From positions 55,003 through 119,002 of the forward strand of contig JAFYJV010000001.1 in NCBI GenBank assembly GCA_017537965.1: DNA of 64,000 nt, in the 5' to 3' direction. Positions 43,400 to 52,377 of the stretch are shown in pieces; the first letter of the stretch is position 1; each line of letters begins with the position of its first letter. Source of the stretch: Bacteroidales bacterium (lineage in GTDB: Bacteria; Bacteroidota; Bacteroidia; Bacteroidales; F082). The position numbers were made by a program, and so were the translations under genes. The notes beneath the pieces were generated by a model. The model was not told the DNA's origin and ran no database searches. It saw only the letters and a list, made by a program, of their open reading frames with translations.

Positions 43400-44851
43400 A
43401 TGCTTTTCAATTCTATTCAGTTTGCAATTTTTCTTCCAATAGTTTTCCTGCTCTATTGGTTTATCTTCGACCGCTTCATCAGCAAGTCTAAGAGCCAGTT
43501 GCGCTTGCAGAATGCTTTCATAGTCGTAGCAAGTTATGTCTTCTACGGGTGGTGGGACTGGCGCTTTTTGTTGCTGATCGCTCTCACCTCGTTTTGCTCA
43601 TGGGGGAGCGGCTTGCTGATTGGAAAGGCGCAGACGAAGAAACGCGCCGGAATGTGGATGTGGCTCAATATAGTGCTGAATCTCGGCATTTTGGCATTGT
43701 TCAAGTACTACGATTTCTTCGTCACGGAGTTTGCCCAATTGTTCCACATTTCAACGGACGGCTTGTTGTTGAAGGTGATACTTCCGGTGGGCATCTCGTT
43801 CTACACATTCCAGGCTTTGTCGTATTCGATCGATGTTTTCCGAGGCAAGATAGTGCCGACAAGGGACATCGTCGCTTTTTTCGCATTCATCTCATTCTTT
43901 CCGCAGTTGGTGGCAGGCCCGATTGAGAGGGCGACGAACCTGTTGCCACAGTTCCTGAAGAAACGGGAGTTCGATTACGATACTGCTGTTGACGGAATGC
44001 GTCAAATCCTTTGGGGCTTGTTCAAGAAGTTGGTGATTGCCGACAATTGCGCGACGTATGTAAACCAGGTGTTCGCAGATTATACAAATCAATCGGGAAG
44101 CACCTTGCTGCTTGCGGCCATCTTCTTCACCTTCCAAATCTATGGCGACTTTTCGGGGTATTCAGACATTGCCATAGGAACGGCCAAACTGTTCGGCATC
44201 AAGCTGATGCGGAACTTTAACCTGCCCTACTTCAGCAGGGACATCGCCGAGTTCTGGCGCAGATGGCACATTTCATTGACAACTTGGTTTAGGGATTATG
44301 TATATATCCCCTTGGGTGGTAGTCGCGTCTCAAAGGCGAAGGTAATAAGAAATACGTTTATCATTTTCCTTGTAAGTGGGTTTTGGCATGGGGCGAATTG
44401 GACTTTTATTGCCTGGGGTGCGTATCATGCACTTCTATTCCTGCCCTTGATATTGACGGGCAAAAACCGCAAGTACACAAATCAAGTGGCCGAGGGCAGG
44501 TGGTTGCCAACCTTAAAGGAAGCAGGACAGATGCTGTTGACGTTTATGTTGGCGGTGTTTGGATGGATTATCTTTAGGGCGGACAACATCGGGCAGGCAT
44601 GGCAGTATGTTTGCGGGATTATTGATGACAGCCTGTTTACCATGCCATTTATATATGTTGGAACGAAAAAGACCTTGATAATGGTGGCGGTGATGTTGCT
44701 TCTTGAATGGTTGACCAGGAAGAAAGAGCATGCAATGCAATATTCTAGGATGATGCCGTCTTGGTTGACATGGTTGTGCAGTTTGGCAATGGTGTTGATG
44801 ATCTTGGAGTTTGGAGGTCAAAGTCAGTCATTTATCTATTTCCAATTTTAA
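43400..44851 (+). CDS. MBOAT family O-acyltransferase (AlgI/DltB-like)
   Basis: A 483-residue membrane-bound O-acyltransferase with about ten to twelve helices. NFNLPYFSRDIAEFWRRWHI and WFRDYVYIPLGGSR are typical, and the catalytic-type His lies in SGFWHGANWTFIAWG. AlgI/DltB proteins move an acyl group across the membrane for O-acylation of exopolymers. The next gene encodes an SGNH-type partner and overlaps by one base, as in algI-algJ/X systems. Confidence 0.88.
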   Translation: MLFNSIQFAIFLPIVFLLYWFIFDRFISKSKSQLRLQNAFIVVASYVFYGWWDWRFLLLIALTSFCSWGSGLLIGKAQTKKRAGMWMWLNIVLNLGILALFKYYDFFVTEFAQLFHISTDGLLLKVILPVGISFYTFQALSYSIDVFRGKIVPTRDIVAFFAFISFFPQLVAGPIERATNLLPQFLKKREFDYDTAVDGMRQILWGLFKKLVIADNCATYVNQVFADYTNQSGSTLLLAAIFFTFQIYGDFSGYSDIAIGTAKLFGIKLMRNFNLPYFSRDIAEFWRRWHISLTTWFRDYVYIPLGGSRVSKAKVIRNTFIIFLVSGFWHGANWTFIAWGAYHALLFLPLILTGKNRKYTNQVAEGRWLPTLKEAGQMLLTFMLAVFGWIIFRADNIGQAWQYVCGIIDDSLFTMPFIYVGTKKTLIMVAVMLLLEWLTRKKEHAMQYSRMMPSWLTWLCSLAMVLMILEFGGQSQSFIYFQF

Positions 44852-45851
44852 TGATGAAAAGATTTTTAATTAGACTATTGGCTTTTATTGGCATTCCAAT
44901 CATCGTATTGTTGGCTGTTTATTTGATAACGGATCCATTTAGAACGCTGCGTCCATTTAGTTTTCAATACTTTGATGATACCAATCGTGATTACCTTTCG
45001 TCGGAATTGTATTTGAGGAATCGTTCCGTTTACCATTATAATTCGTTTATTTTTGGCAGTTCGCGTTGTAGTAAATTCAACACATATCATTGGAAACAAC
45101 ATCTTCCGCTTGGGTCAAGGCCTTTTCTGTTTCAGGCTTGGAGTGAAACATTAACGGGTATTGAACAGAAAATAGATTACATAGACAATAATGGCGATAC
45201 AATTAATAATGCAATAATACTGTTTGACATTCCAGGAACTTTTTTAAAAAAGCAATTACCGAAATCACCTTTGGCAATAAAGCATTATCAGTTTTTAGGC
45301 CAGTCTAAATTGGTATATCAGTCTTGTTTGTTTTTCTGTTTTTCTCAGAAACCATCAGAATGGTTTTCTTCAATAATACGACGGAACCAAATAAAAGAAA
45401 TATCATTTGATACTGTCAGTAATGATTGGGGAACAAATTATAGGTGTGTTGACGTTAGCAAGCAACCGCAAAAAGACAGTCTATCGGGTTGTAGTGCCAG
45501 ATCGAGAGCTGTTTTTATGAAGCAGATCGAAAATGTTTCGGAGAATGATTTAAAAGAAAGCGAGCCACTCATAAATGAAGTGTTTATTAAACAATTGATG
45601 CATATTAAAGATGTCTTTTCCAAGCATGGCACCGATTATCGGATTGTCATTTCTCCAGCATATTGTTATACACATCCAAAGATAAATGCGAAGGATCTAG
45701 CAATTTGCAAAACATATTTGGGGAAGATAAGGTGTTTGATTATTCGGGGAAGAACGACATGACCACAGATTGCTACAATTTCTCAGATCCCGAACATTTT
45801 GGGGCGAGTGTGGGGTGGCAGATTATTGAAGAAATATACAATAACCAGTGA
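44851..45851 (+). pseudogene. SGNH/AlgJ-like O-acylation partner with a one-base frameshift
   Basis: The first 290 or so codons encode a membrane anchor (RFLIRLLAFIGIPIIVLLAVYL), an SGNH-type first motif (FIFGSSRCSKF) and a mixed domain ending near RIVISPAYCY. The frame is then lost. The second frame (45728-45851) continues FGEDKVFDYSGKND and holds the expected C-terminal NFSDPEHFGASVGW, which supplies the Asp and His of the SGNH site. Adding one G to the GGGG tract at 45720-45723 restores one frame (YLGEDKVFDY). It is either a sequencing error, a recent mutation or a switchable tract. The MBOAT gene is its partner. Confidence 0.75.
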
Positions 45852-45865
45852 TTGCATTGAAAAAG

Positions 45866-46789
45866 ATGACTAAAGATAGAATCTGCTTGATTACCAACGA
45901 CGTTGAAACTACGTCGATCTTGAACCACAAGCTCCGTGATAAGACGGGAGAATATGTGCTGAATCAAGGGATGCCGCGTCTGCTTGACCTTTATGACAAG
46001 TATGGAGTGAAGGCCACTTTTTTTTATACGGGTCATATTGCGAAGTTGTATCCAGAAGTGGTCAAAATGGCATACGAACGCGGCCATGAAGTGGGCTCGC
46101 ATGGCTTGACCCATGAAGTGAGCCAAGCTTTTGATGTGCTTACGCCTGAACAACAATTGGATCATTTGCGTCAATCCAAGCAGATTCTTGAAGACATCAT
46201 TCGCGATGAAGTAGTGTCATTCAGAGCGCCTGCTGCCCGGGTGGCTGAGGGATTCCCTGCTGTCATGCTAGAAGCGGGATTCAAAGTGGATAGTTCGGTC
46301 GCTTCCCAACGGTTTGATATGATGTTTTCTTTCGGTGCCTTGAAAAAGCTACATTGGATTACGGCGCCACGAAAGGCCTATTTTGTGAAAGAAGACAATA
46401 TCTTCAAAAAAGGTAATTCGCAAGTACTGGAAGCTCCTATTTCCGCATGGGGTTTTCCTTATATCGGTACGTTCATGCGGATCGCTCCGGGTTTGAATAG
46501 GATGACACGTAGGCTGCTCTATTGGGAGACCTTGTGCAATGGACGTCAATTCGTGTTTTTAACTCATCCGAATGAATTCATCGACGAGGATTGGGAAGGT
46601 GGAAAGATTGAACGAAGGGCGAGCAACTATATTTCATATCTTTTGGGTGATGTACTTCGCCATAAGCTTAAGGTGAAGAACTTGGGCGAGAAAGCCTTGC
46701 CTATCTATGAAAAGGAATTGGCATTCTTCCAAAAGAAATCATTCGAATTTATCACCTGTAAGGATTTGTATCAACGTAAAAAAGAATAA
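45866..46789 (+). CDS. Polysaccharide deacetylase family protein
   Basis: A 307-residue NodB-fold protein. LITNDVETTSI gives the catalytic and first metal Asp, KATFFYTGHIA the second motif, and EVGSHGLTHEV the paired His ligands; SFRAPAAR and FLTHPNEFI complete the set. There is no signal peptide, so it should act on a cytosolic intermediate. The ATG at 45866 is chosen over GTG 45848, which overlaps the preceding gene. Confidence 0.82.
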   Translation: MTKDRICLITNDVETTSILNHKLRDKTGEYVLNQGMPRLLDLYDKYGVKATFFYTGHIAKLYPEVVKMAYERGHEVGSHGLTHEVSQAFDVLTPEQQLDHLRQSKQILEDIIRDEVVSFRAPAARVAEGFPAVMLEAGFKVDSSVASQRFDMMFSFGALKKLHWITAPRKAYFVKEDNIFKKGNSQVLEAPISAWGFPYIGTFMRIAPGLNRMTRRLLYWETLCNGRQFVFLTHPNEFIDEDWEGGKIERRASNYISYLLGDVLRHKLKVKNLGEKALPIYEKELAFFQKKSFEFITCKDLYQRKKE

Positions 46790-46791
46790 CA

Positions 46792-47319
46792 ATGCCAGCA
46801 AAAGAAGTGCTTCAATTTTATGGCTTGGATAGTTTCTGGGGGAAGATCTGGTATGGGATCAAGTTCCTCTGGCGGTTTTTTCTTGACAAGCTGATTTTTA
46901 TCACGCCCATCAAATCATGGAGAACGGTGTTCCAGCGTTGGCGTGGCGTGGAAATAGGGAAAGGTGTGTATATCGGGCATGAGGTGATTTTTGACCGGGT
47001 TTTCACTGATCAGATTTCAATAGGAGATTACTCATCCATCGGTGACCGTGCCATCATAACGGCTCATGCCAACATTCCATCGGACACCAAGCTGAAAAAA
47101 ATCTATCCTCGCACCATTAAAAAGACCGTGATTGGCAAAGGGGTGTGGATTATGCCCAACGTGACCATCATTCCGGGTGTGACCATCGGCGATGAGGCTG
47201 TGGTGGCGACAGGCTCGGTCGTCACCAAAGACGTTCCTCCTCGCACCTTGGTAGCTGGCGTTCCGGCAAAAGTGGTCAAAGACTTGAATCCGCTTCTCGA
47301 ACCTTTCGATCAGGAATAA
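46792..47319 (+). CDS. Hexapeptide-repeat acyltransferase
   Basis: A 175-residue left-handed beta-helix protein. A hydrophobic N-terminal stretch (IKFLWRFFLDKLIF) precedes repeats such as VEIGKGVYIGHEVIF and VWIMPNVTIIPGVTIGDEAVV, with the C-cap VTKDVPPRTLVAGVPAKVV. It likely acylates a sugar. It lies 3 bp from both neighbours, each a deacetylase-fold gene. Confidence 0.8.
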   Translation: MPAKEVLQFYGLDSFWGKIWYGIKFLWRFFLDKLIFITPIKSWRTVFQRWRGVEIGKGVYIGHEVIFDRVFTDQISIGDYSSIGDRAIITAHANIPSDTKLKKIYPRTIKKTVIGKGVWIMPNVTIIPGVTIGDEAVVATGSVVTKDVPPRTLVAGVPAKVVKDLNPLLEPFDQE

Positions 47320-47322
47320 GCC

Positions 47323-48135
47323 ATGCGAGATTTTACACTGAAAGCTTATCGCTCTTTGCTTGAAGCCTTTCTTCAGGCAGGCTATCGATTTCTTACCTTT
47401 GAGGAATTCTTGGAACACCCGGAAGAGTGTAAAGCTATTGTCATGCGCCATGATGTGGATGAGCTGGCTTGGAACGCTTTGAAGATGGCTCAACTTGAGC
47501 ATGGTCTTGGCGTCCGGGCAACTTACTATTTCCGCATTGTCAAACAGAGCAATGTGCCTGAGGTGATTCGTCAAGTTGTGGAACTTGGGCATGAGGTGGG
47601 GTATCATTATGAAGATTTGGCATTGGCAGAAGGTGACGAAGAAAAAGCGATGGCATCGTTTGAAAAGAACCTTGCTTATTTTCGCACCTATTATCCCGTG
47701 CGCACAGTGTGCATGCATGGTAGCTCTACCTCCAAGTATGACAATCGTTTGTTGTGGAAATCCCATTGGTTACCGGACTACGGTTTGATAGGGGAGCCTT
47801 ATCTATCAGTGGATTTCAACAAAGTGTATTATTTGACGGATACAGGTTATGCTTGGGATGGTGAAAAAATTGCCGTGCGTGATGTTGTGAAAACGGGTTT
47901 TGATCTATCATTCCATACCACAAAGCAAATCGTGGATTGTGTTGGCCGTGGTCAGTTTCCAGACCAAGCTTTGATATTGGCACATACCTTGTGGACGGAT
48001 CGTCCTTTTCAATGGTATTGGCTACATGTGAGAGAGTATATCAGAAACAATATCAAACACTTTGCGAGAAATAACAAGACCGTAGCAGTTGTTTATGAAA
48101 AAGCGGTTAATTGGTATTGGAAAAAGAAACATTAA
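47323..48135 (+). CDS. Deacetylase-fold hypothetical protein
   Basis: A 270-residue protein that looks like a diverged polysaccharide deacetylase: IVMRHDVDELAW holds HDVD, RATYYFRI is the second strand, and ELGHEVGYHYEDLAL the region of the His ligands, with only part of the standard HxxxxH. A late LSFHTTKQIVD is also present. It could be a catalytically altered deacetylase. No signal peptide. Confidence 0.65.
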   Translation: MRDFTLKAYRSLLEAFLQAGYRFLTFEEFLEHPEECKAIVMRHDVDELAWNALKMAQLEHGLGVRATYYFRIVKQSNVPEVIRQVVELGHEVGYHYEDLALAEGDEEKAMASFEKNLAYFRTYYPVRTVCMHGSSTSKYDNRLLWKSHWLPDYGLIGEPYLSVDFNKVYYLTDTGYAWDGEKIAVRDVVKTGFDLSFHTTKQIVDCVGRGQFPDQALILAHTLWTDRPFQWYWLHVREYIRNNIKHFARNNKTVAVVYEKAVNWYWKKKH

Positions 48136-48150
48136 CAATTAAAATAATTG

Positions 48151-48158
48151 TATTTTTG
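48151..48158 (+). promoter_or_regulatory. Predicted -7 element of the export/kinase operon
   Basis: TATTTTTG in the 46-bp spacer, 23 bp before the wza-like ATG at 48182. It separates the export and control genes from the biosynthetic ones. A -33 element is not clear. Confidence 0.5.
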
Positions 48159-48181
48159 CAAATTATTCAAGAAAAATCCAA

Positions 48182-48967
48182 ATGAAGCCATTAAAGCTAT
48201 TTTTTGTTTTATCAAGCCTGGTCATTATGGCTTGTTCCTGTGTTACATCTAGAGAAGTGAGCTATCTAAGCGACCTTCAACCCAATCAGTCCATCCCGCT
48301 GAACGGCAAGTTTGAAGCGGTTATTAGCCCTTACGACCAGTTGCGTATCAGTGTAATTGGAGTGGGTGATGAGAAAGAACTAGCGGAGCCATTTAATCCG
48401 TTTGGTAATGCTCAAACTATGGCAAATAATCAAAATTCTGGCTATCTGGTTGATGTCAATGGCGACATTCAATTCCCAACACTTGGGACGATACGTGTGA
48501 AAGGAATGACTCGTTTGGAACTTCAAGAAACCATTCAAAAGAAACTAACCATTGGTGGGTATATGAACAATCCGATGGTGGATGTTCGGTTTATGAATTT
48601 CCGTGTCTTTGTGTTGGGGACTACCGATGGAGGTAAGGTTTTGAATATAAACAATGAACGTTGTACTTTTCTTGAAGCTTTGGCGATGGCAGGTGGCTTG
48701 AACCAATACACCAAACGCGACAAGATCGCTGTAATGCGCGAAGTGGATGGCAAGATGGTTACCCATTTCCTCGATCCGAGATCTAGCGATGTGTTTAACG
48801 ACTCCTTTTTCCTGCTTCAACAGAATGACATCATTATCACACAATCGTTCAGAAGGGCGTACGCACAAAATGCATTCAATACTACGGCCACTATCCTTAG
48901 TGCCTTTGCTTCTCTGATCTCTACAGCGGCTATGATCTATCTGGTGGTAACAGGTCGGAATAATTAA
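48182..48967 (+). CDS. Polysaccharide export outer-membrane lipoprotein (Wza-like)
   Basis: A 261-residue lipoprotein with lipobox MACSC after a short hydrophobic segment. The polysaccharide export domain (VISPYDQLRISVIG, YLVDVNGDIQFPTLGTIRVKGMT) is followed by an SLBB-like domain (RVFVLGTTDGGKVLNI) and a C-terminal hydrophobic segment (TILSAFASLISTAAMIYLVV) that may cross the outer membrane. It should form the outer-membrane exit channel with the Wzc-type protein downstream. Confidence 0.9.
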   Translation: MKPLKLFFVLSSLVIMACSCVTSREVSYLSDLQPNQSIPLNGKFEAVISPYDQLRISVIGVGDEKELAEPFNPFGNAQTMANNQNSGYLVDVNGDIQFPTLGTIRVKGMTRLELQETIQKKLTIGGYMNNPMVDVRFMNFRVFVLGTTDGGKVLNINNERCTFLEALAMAGGLNQYTKRDKIAVMREVDGKMVTHFLDPRSSDVFNDSFFLLQQNDIIITQSFRRAYAQNAFNTTATILSAFASLISTAAMIYLVVTGRNN

Positions 48968-48992
48968 AAGTTGATGAATCAAAACTTGGATT

Positions 48993-51509
48993 ATGAATAC
49001 AAATAACAACAATGCCAATCATAGCGAGGACCTTTCTTTCTTGGAAGAAGAAAGCCAAGGAGGCATGCAGTTCAAGGACATCTTGATGCTGGTCTATCGC
49101 AATCTCCCGTGGTTTTTGCTATGTGCATTGATTTGTGGCGGTCTTGCCTTTTACAAAGTCAATGGCGAAGAAAAGGTTTACTCCAGCACCACGTCTATTC
49201 TACTCAAGACGGGAACAAGCGGTGGGTCAGAGTCCTTCCGCTCTTCTGCACTGATGAATCAAGTTACAGGTGGCAGTGGGGTCGCACTCAGTTCCATCAA
49301 CAATGAGATCATCATCATCAAATCCCAGACCTTGATGGAAAATGTGGTCAGGAAACTGAACCTCAACACCAGCTATTCCTATACCACGCGCCTTGCCAAA
49401 CGCAACAAAGTGCTCTATAAGGACTCTCCCGTGGAAGTGCTTTTCCCAGATGCCAATGAACAACTGAACGCCTCGCTGCAAGTGACACCTGTCGATGGTA
49501 CCCATGTCAAACTCTCCTTGTTTAATGGCAGAGAAGACGCTCCCTCAAAGACTGTGCAGGTGGGTGACACTGTCAGCACCCCTATCGGAAAAGTGGTTGT
49601 TACTTATACATGGTATTATAATGAGAGTTTCAATGGCATACCCATCGATGTCAAGCAGTTGCCAGTCGCTACGGTGGCTTCTCAGTATCGGTATGCGGTA
49701 AACGTAGTCCGTGATGATGAGAAAAACACCATCTTGAGACTTTCTTTGGCCGACACCTCTCCGACACGCGCTGCAGACGTGCTGAACACGCTTGTGGAAG
49801 TCTATAACGAGGATTCTATGGAGGATCAGAAACGCATCTTGGCCTATTCTACCAAGTATATCGACGATCGCATCGCATACCTCGATGGCGATATCGACTC
49901 CATCTCACAACAAGTGGTCAGTTTCCAACAACGGCATAACATTATCGACCTTGGTTCTTACGGACAATCGTTTGTAGCGTCAAGTGCTGAATATTCTCAA
50001 GAACTTAAAGATTTGGAGATTCAGCGTGGCCTTGCCGAGTATCTGTTGGATTTTGTCGAAAAGAATACTGACCATGATTTGATTCCGAGTAACATGGGAC
50101 TTAAAGGAAAGTCGGCTTCATTGATCGACAAGTACGACGAGATTGCGCTGCAACTGAACAAATACAAGCAAGCGGGTACCATGAACAATCCTCAGGCGCA
50201 GGCAAAGATGACCGAGTTGATCACTTTGGAAGTCAGTGTCAAGGAATCGTTGGAATCCTACCTGTCAGAACTGGAATCGCGTATTCGTTCCGCCTCGCAA
50301 GGTCGCCAATCGGCGAATGCCCAGGTGCAGACGGTTCCAGTTGAACAGCTTAGGGTGCGCGCCATCGAGAGTAAGAAACAAATTAAGGAAGGTTTGCTGC
50401 TTACCATGCTCACCAAACGCGAGGAATTGCTTCTGAATGAACCTAAGATTGAGCCTTCGTGCAAGGTGATCGACCAGGCATGGGCCAACTATTCGCCCAT
50501 CGCGCCCAAGCCTCGCAAGGCAGTGACACGTGGCATCCTCATCGGATTGTTGATCCCGGTTATCGTCATCGTGCTTAGACGTCTTCTTGACACCAGGGTG
50601 CATTTCCGCAGTGACGTTGAGAAATTGACGAAAGCCCCGTTCCTGGGTGAGATCCCTTTTAAGAAGGATGCGCAAGAACATGCGATTGTAGTGCGTGAGA
50701 ATGGGCGTGACTCGGTGTCGGAGGCTTTCCGATTGGTGCGCTCGAACTTGGAATACATGAAGAACCAAGACCGCAAGGATGGCCAAGTGGTAATGTTCAC
50801 TTCGTTCATCGTGGCATCAGGAAAGACTTTCGTTTCCTCCAACCTTGCGAACAGTTTTGCCCACGCGAAGAAAAAAGTGGTGTTGGTGGACCTGGACATC
50901 CGCAAGGCTACCATGAACAAGGTGTTTGGCGTTAAAAGCGGTGCGGGCGTTTCCAACTTCCTATCGGGTACCGTCAACTCGGTAGAGGAGCTGATACATT
51001 CCGACCTTACGACAGAGAACATGGATGTCATCTTTTCGGGTCCTGTCCCGCCCAACCCGGCGGAACTGCTGATGAGTGACCGTCTGGACCAGATGGTGGC
51101 TTGGTTGCGAGAACGCTATGACTATGTGTTCCTCGACAACGTTCCTGTAGGTATTGTGGCGGATCCCGATATCGTCAAACGTCTTGCCGATGTAACGCTT
51201 TTCGTGATCAGAGCCAACAAAACGGATAAACGACTGGTTTCGGAACTCGACAAAATATACAAGTCGGAGAAATTCCCGAACTTGGCTGTGGTGCTTAACT
51301 CCGTGAAATACAAGAAGCATGGAAGTTATGGCTACGGCAACTACGGTTATGGGTATGGCTATGGTTACGGATATGGTTACGGATACGGTTATGGCTACGG
51401 GTATGGTTATGGTTACGGCTACGGCTACGGAGGTTATGGCTATGGCAACGATGAGGAAGACGGCAAGAAGAAAAAGAAGCATCACCATCATCACCAACAA
51501 CAGGATTGA
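48993..51509 (+). CDS. Wzc-type polysaccharide co-polymerase with BY-kinase domain and Gly-Tyr tail
   Basis: A 838-residue inner-membrane protein. The N-terminal Wzz-like domain has a first helix (PWFLLCALICGGLAFY), a long periplasmic coiled region and a second helix (GILIGLLIPVIVIVL). The cytosolic BY-kinase (about 580-770) has Walker A VASGKTF, Walker A' VVLVDLDIRK and Walker B YDYVFLDNVP. The C-terminus is a roughly 40-residue alternating Gly-Tyr run followed by Lys- and His-rich residues. Tyr-rich tails are the autophosphorylation site of BY-kinases; this one is unusually regular. The phosphatase gene follows within 19 bp. Confidence 0.9.
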   Translation: MNTNNNNANHSEDLSFLEEESQGGMQFKDILMLVYRNLPWFLLCALICGGLAFYKVNGEEKVYSSTTSILLKTGTSGGSESFRSSALMNQVTGGSGVALSSINNEIIIIKSQTLMENVVRKLNLNTSYSYTTRLAKRNKVLYKDSPVEVLFPDANEQLNASLQVTPVDGTHVKLSLFNGREDAPSKTVQVGDTVSTPIGKVVVTYTWYYNESFNGIPIDVKQLPVATVASQYRYAVNVVRDDEKNTILRLSLADTSPTRAADVLNTLVEVYNEDSMEDQKRILAYSTKYIDDRIAYLDGDIDSISQQVVSFQQRHNIIDLGSYGQSFVASSAEYSQELKDLEIQRGLAEYLLDFVEKNTDHDLIPSNMGLKGKSASLIDKYDEIALQLNKYKQAGTMNNPQAQAKMTELITLEVSVKESLESYLSELESRIRSASQGRQSANAQVQTVPVEQLRVRAIESKKQIKEGLLLTMLTKREELLLNEPKIEPSCKVIDQAWANYSPIAPKPRKAVTRGILIGLLIPVIVIVLRRLLDTRVHFRSDVEKLTKAPFLGEIPFKKDAQEHAIVVRENGRDSVSEAFRLVRSNLEYMKNQDRKDGQVVMFTSFIVASGKTFVSSNLANSFAHAKKKVVLVDLDIRKATMNKVFGVKSGAGVSNFLSGTVNSVEELIHSDLTTENMDVIFSGPVPPNPAELLMSDRLDQMVAWLRERYDYVFLDNVPVGIVADPDIVKRLADVTLFVIRANKTDKRLVSELDKIYKSEKFPNLAVVLNSVKYKKHGSYGYGNYGYGYGYGYGYGYGYGYGYGYGYGYGYGYGGYGYGNDEEDGKKKKKHHHHHQQQD
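51327..51446 (+). repeat. Coding 6-bp tandem repeat (Gly-Tyr codons) in the Wzc-type gene
   Basis: About 40 codons of TAT/TAC alternating with GGN, interrupted by one Asn and one Gly-Gly step. The third codon bases vary, so the repeat is maintained mainly at the protein level, but its length is open to slippage in 6-bp steps. Confidence 0.85.
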
Positions 51510-51527
51510 CCCCCATTCCCTTGATGT

Positions 51528-52256
51528 ATGATGTTTGACATTTTCAAATCCGGGTTGACGCCAGGCTTTTTTCAAGGAGCCTGCGACATGCACAGTCATC
51601 TTCTTCCTGGGGTGGACGACGGCTTTCCGACTGCTGAAAAGACCCTTGAGGCTTTGCGGTTTCTGAATCATCATGGAGTAAAGGCGGTCAAGATGACACC
51701 GCACTTCATGAAGGACTATGCCGAAAACACAAGAGCACACATTGAACAGCGTTTCAAGGCCTTTGTGGGGGAGAACGCATCCGCCATCCCGTTGTCGCTG
51801 AGCCTGGGCGGAGAATATATGATCGACTCCTGTTTTCCGGAACGGTTTGAAGAAGGCTTTTTTACCCTTGACAAGGAGAACACATTGGTGCTATGCGAGA
51901 CTTCCTATATGATGGCGGAACCCCGGATGAAAGACATGCTTTACGATGTGATGCTGAAGGGATATCAGCCCGTGATTGCTCACCCTGAGCGCTACCAATA
52001 TGCCTCAAAGTCTGTCTATCAGCGCTGGAAACAAAAGGACTATCTGTTCCAGCTGAACCTGCTCTCTCTGGCGGGAGCTTACGGCGGCTTAGCCAAGACA
52101 AAGGCGCATCAAATGCTGAAGGAAGGAATGTATGACTTTGTGGGAAGCGATCTCCATCGTTTGACCAATCTTGAGAAGATGGTTTCTTCCATCCGGCTTT
52201 CCAAAAAGGAGATGGATCACTTACAAAAACTACTGGAGAACAACAAAACCTTATAA
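51528..52256 (+). CDS. PHP-type tyrosine-protein phosphatase (CpsB/CapC-like)
   Basis: A 242-residue PHP-fold manganese phosphatase. CDMHSHLLPGVDDGF, MTPHF, GGEYMID, HPERYQY and GSDLHR are the metal-binding blocks of the CpsB/YwqE family. It should dephosphorylate the tyrosine-rich tail of the kinase encoded upstream and so control chain length or export. It is the last gene of the locus and is followed by two hairpin terminators. Confidence 0.92.
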   Translation: MMFDIFKSGLTPGFFQGACDMHSHLLPGVDDGFPTAEKTLEALRFLNHHGVKAVKMTPHFMKDYAENTRAHIEQRFKAFVGENASAIPLSLSLGGEYMIDSCFPERFEEGFFTLDKENTLVLCETSYMMAEPRMKDMLYDVMLKGYQPVIAHPERYQYASKSVYQRWKQKDYLFQLNLLSLAGAYGGLAKTKAHQMLKEGMYDFVGSDLHRLTNLEKMVSSIRLSKKEMDHLQKLLENNKTL

Positions 52257-52275
52257 ACCTCAACTTCCACAAAAT

Positions 52276-52303
52276 AGGCGCCCAAGAGTGAGCGCCTTTT
52301 TTA
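52276..52303 (+). terminator. Intrinsic terminator after the phosphatase gene
   Basis: Stem AGGCGC / GCGCCT with a 10-base loop followed by a run of T, 20 bp after the stop codon. Confidence 0.8.
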
Positions 52304-52306
52304 TTC

Positions 52307-52337
52307 AAAGAGCACCCCTTGACAGCGGGTGCTCTTT
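52307..52337. terminator. Bidirectional hairpin between convergent genes
   Basis: An 11-bp stem (AAAGAGCACCC / GGGTGCTCTTT) with a 9-base loop. The A and T ends allow it to work on both strands, ending the polysaccharide operon and the leftward M3 peptidase gene. Confidence 0.75.
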
Positions 52338-52377
52338 CTGTCTTCTGACTTCTTTCTTCCGTCTTCTATTTCCTTCA
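52336..52377. repeat. Heptameric repeat array (6 units) at the M3 peptidase stop
   Basis: TTCTGTC, TTCTGAC, TTCTTTC, TTCCGTC, TTCTATT, TCCTTCA. The last unit contains the stop codon of the leftward M3 peptidase gene. Confidence 0.75.

Noticed and set aside
51319-51531. Tandem repeats resembling a small repeat array or CRISPR
   Set aside because: The 6-bp repeat is in frame and codes for the Gly-Tyr tail; there are no spacers.
51295-51740. Open frames on both strands rich in repeated dipeptides
   Set aside because: They are shadows of the Gly-Tyr repeat and of the phosphatase gene.
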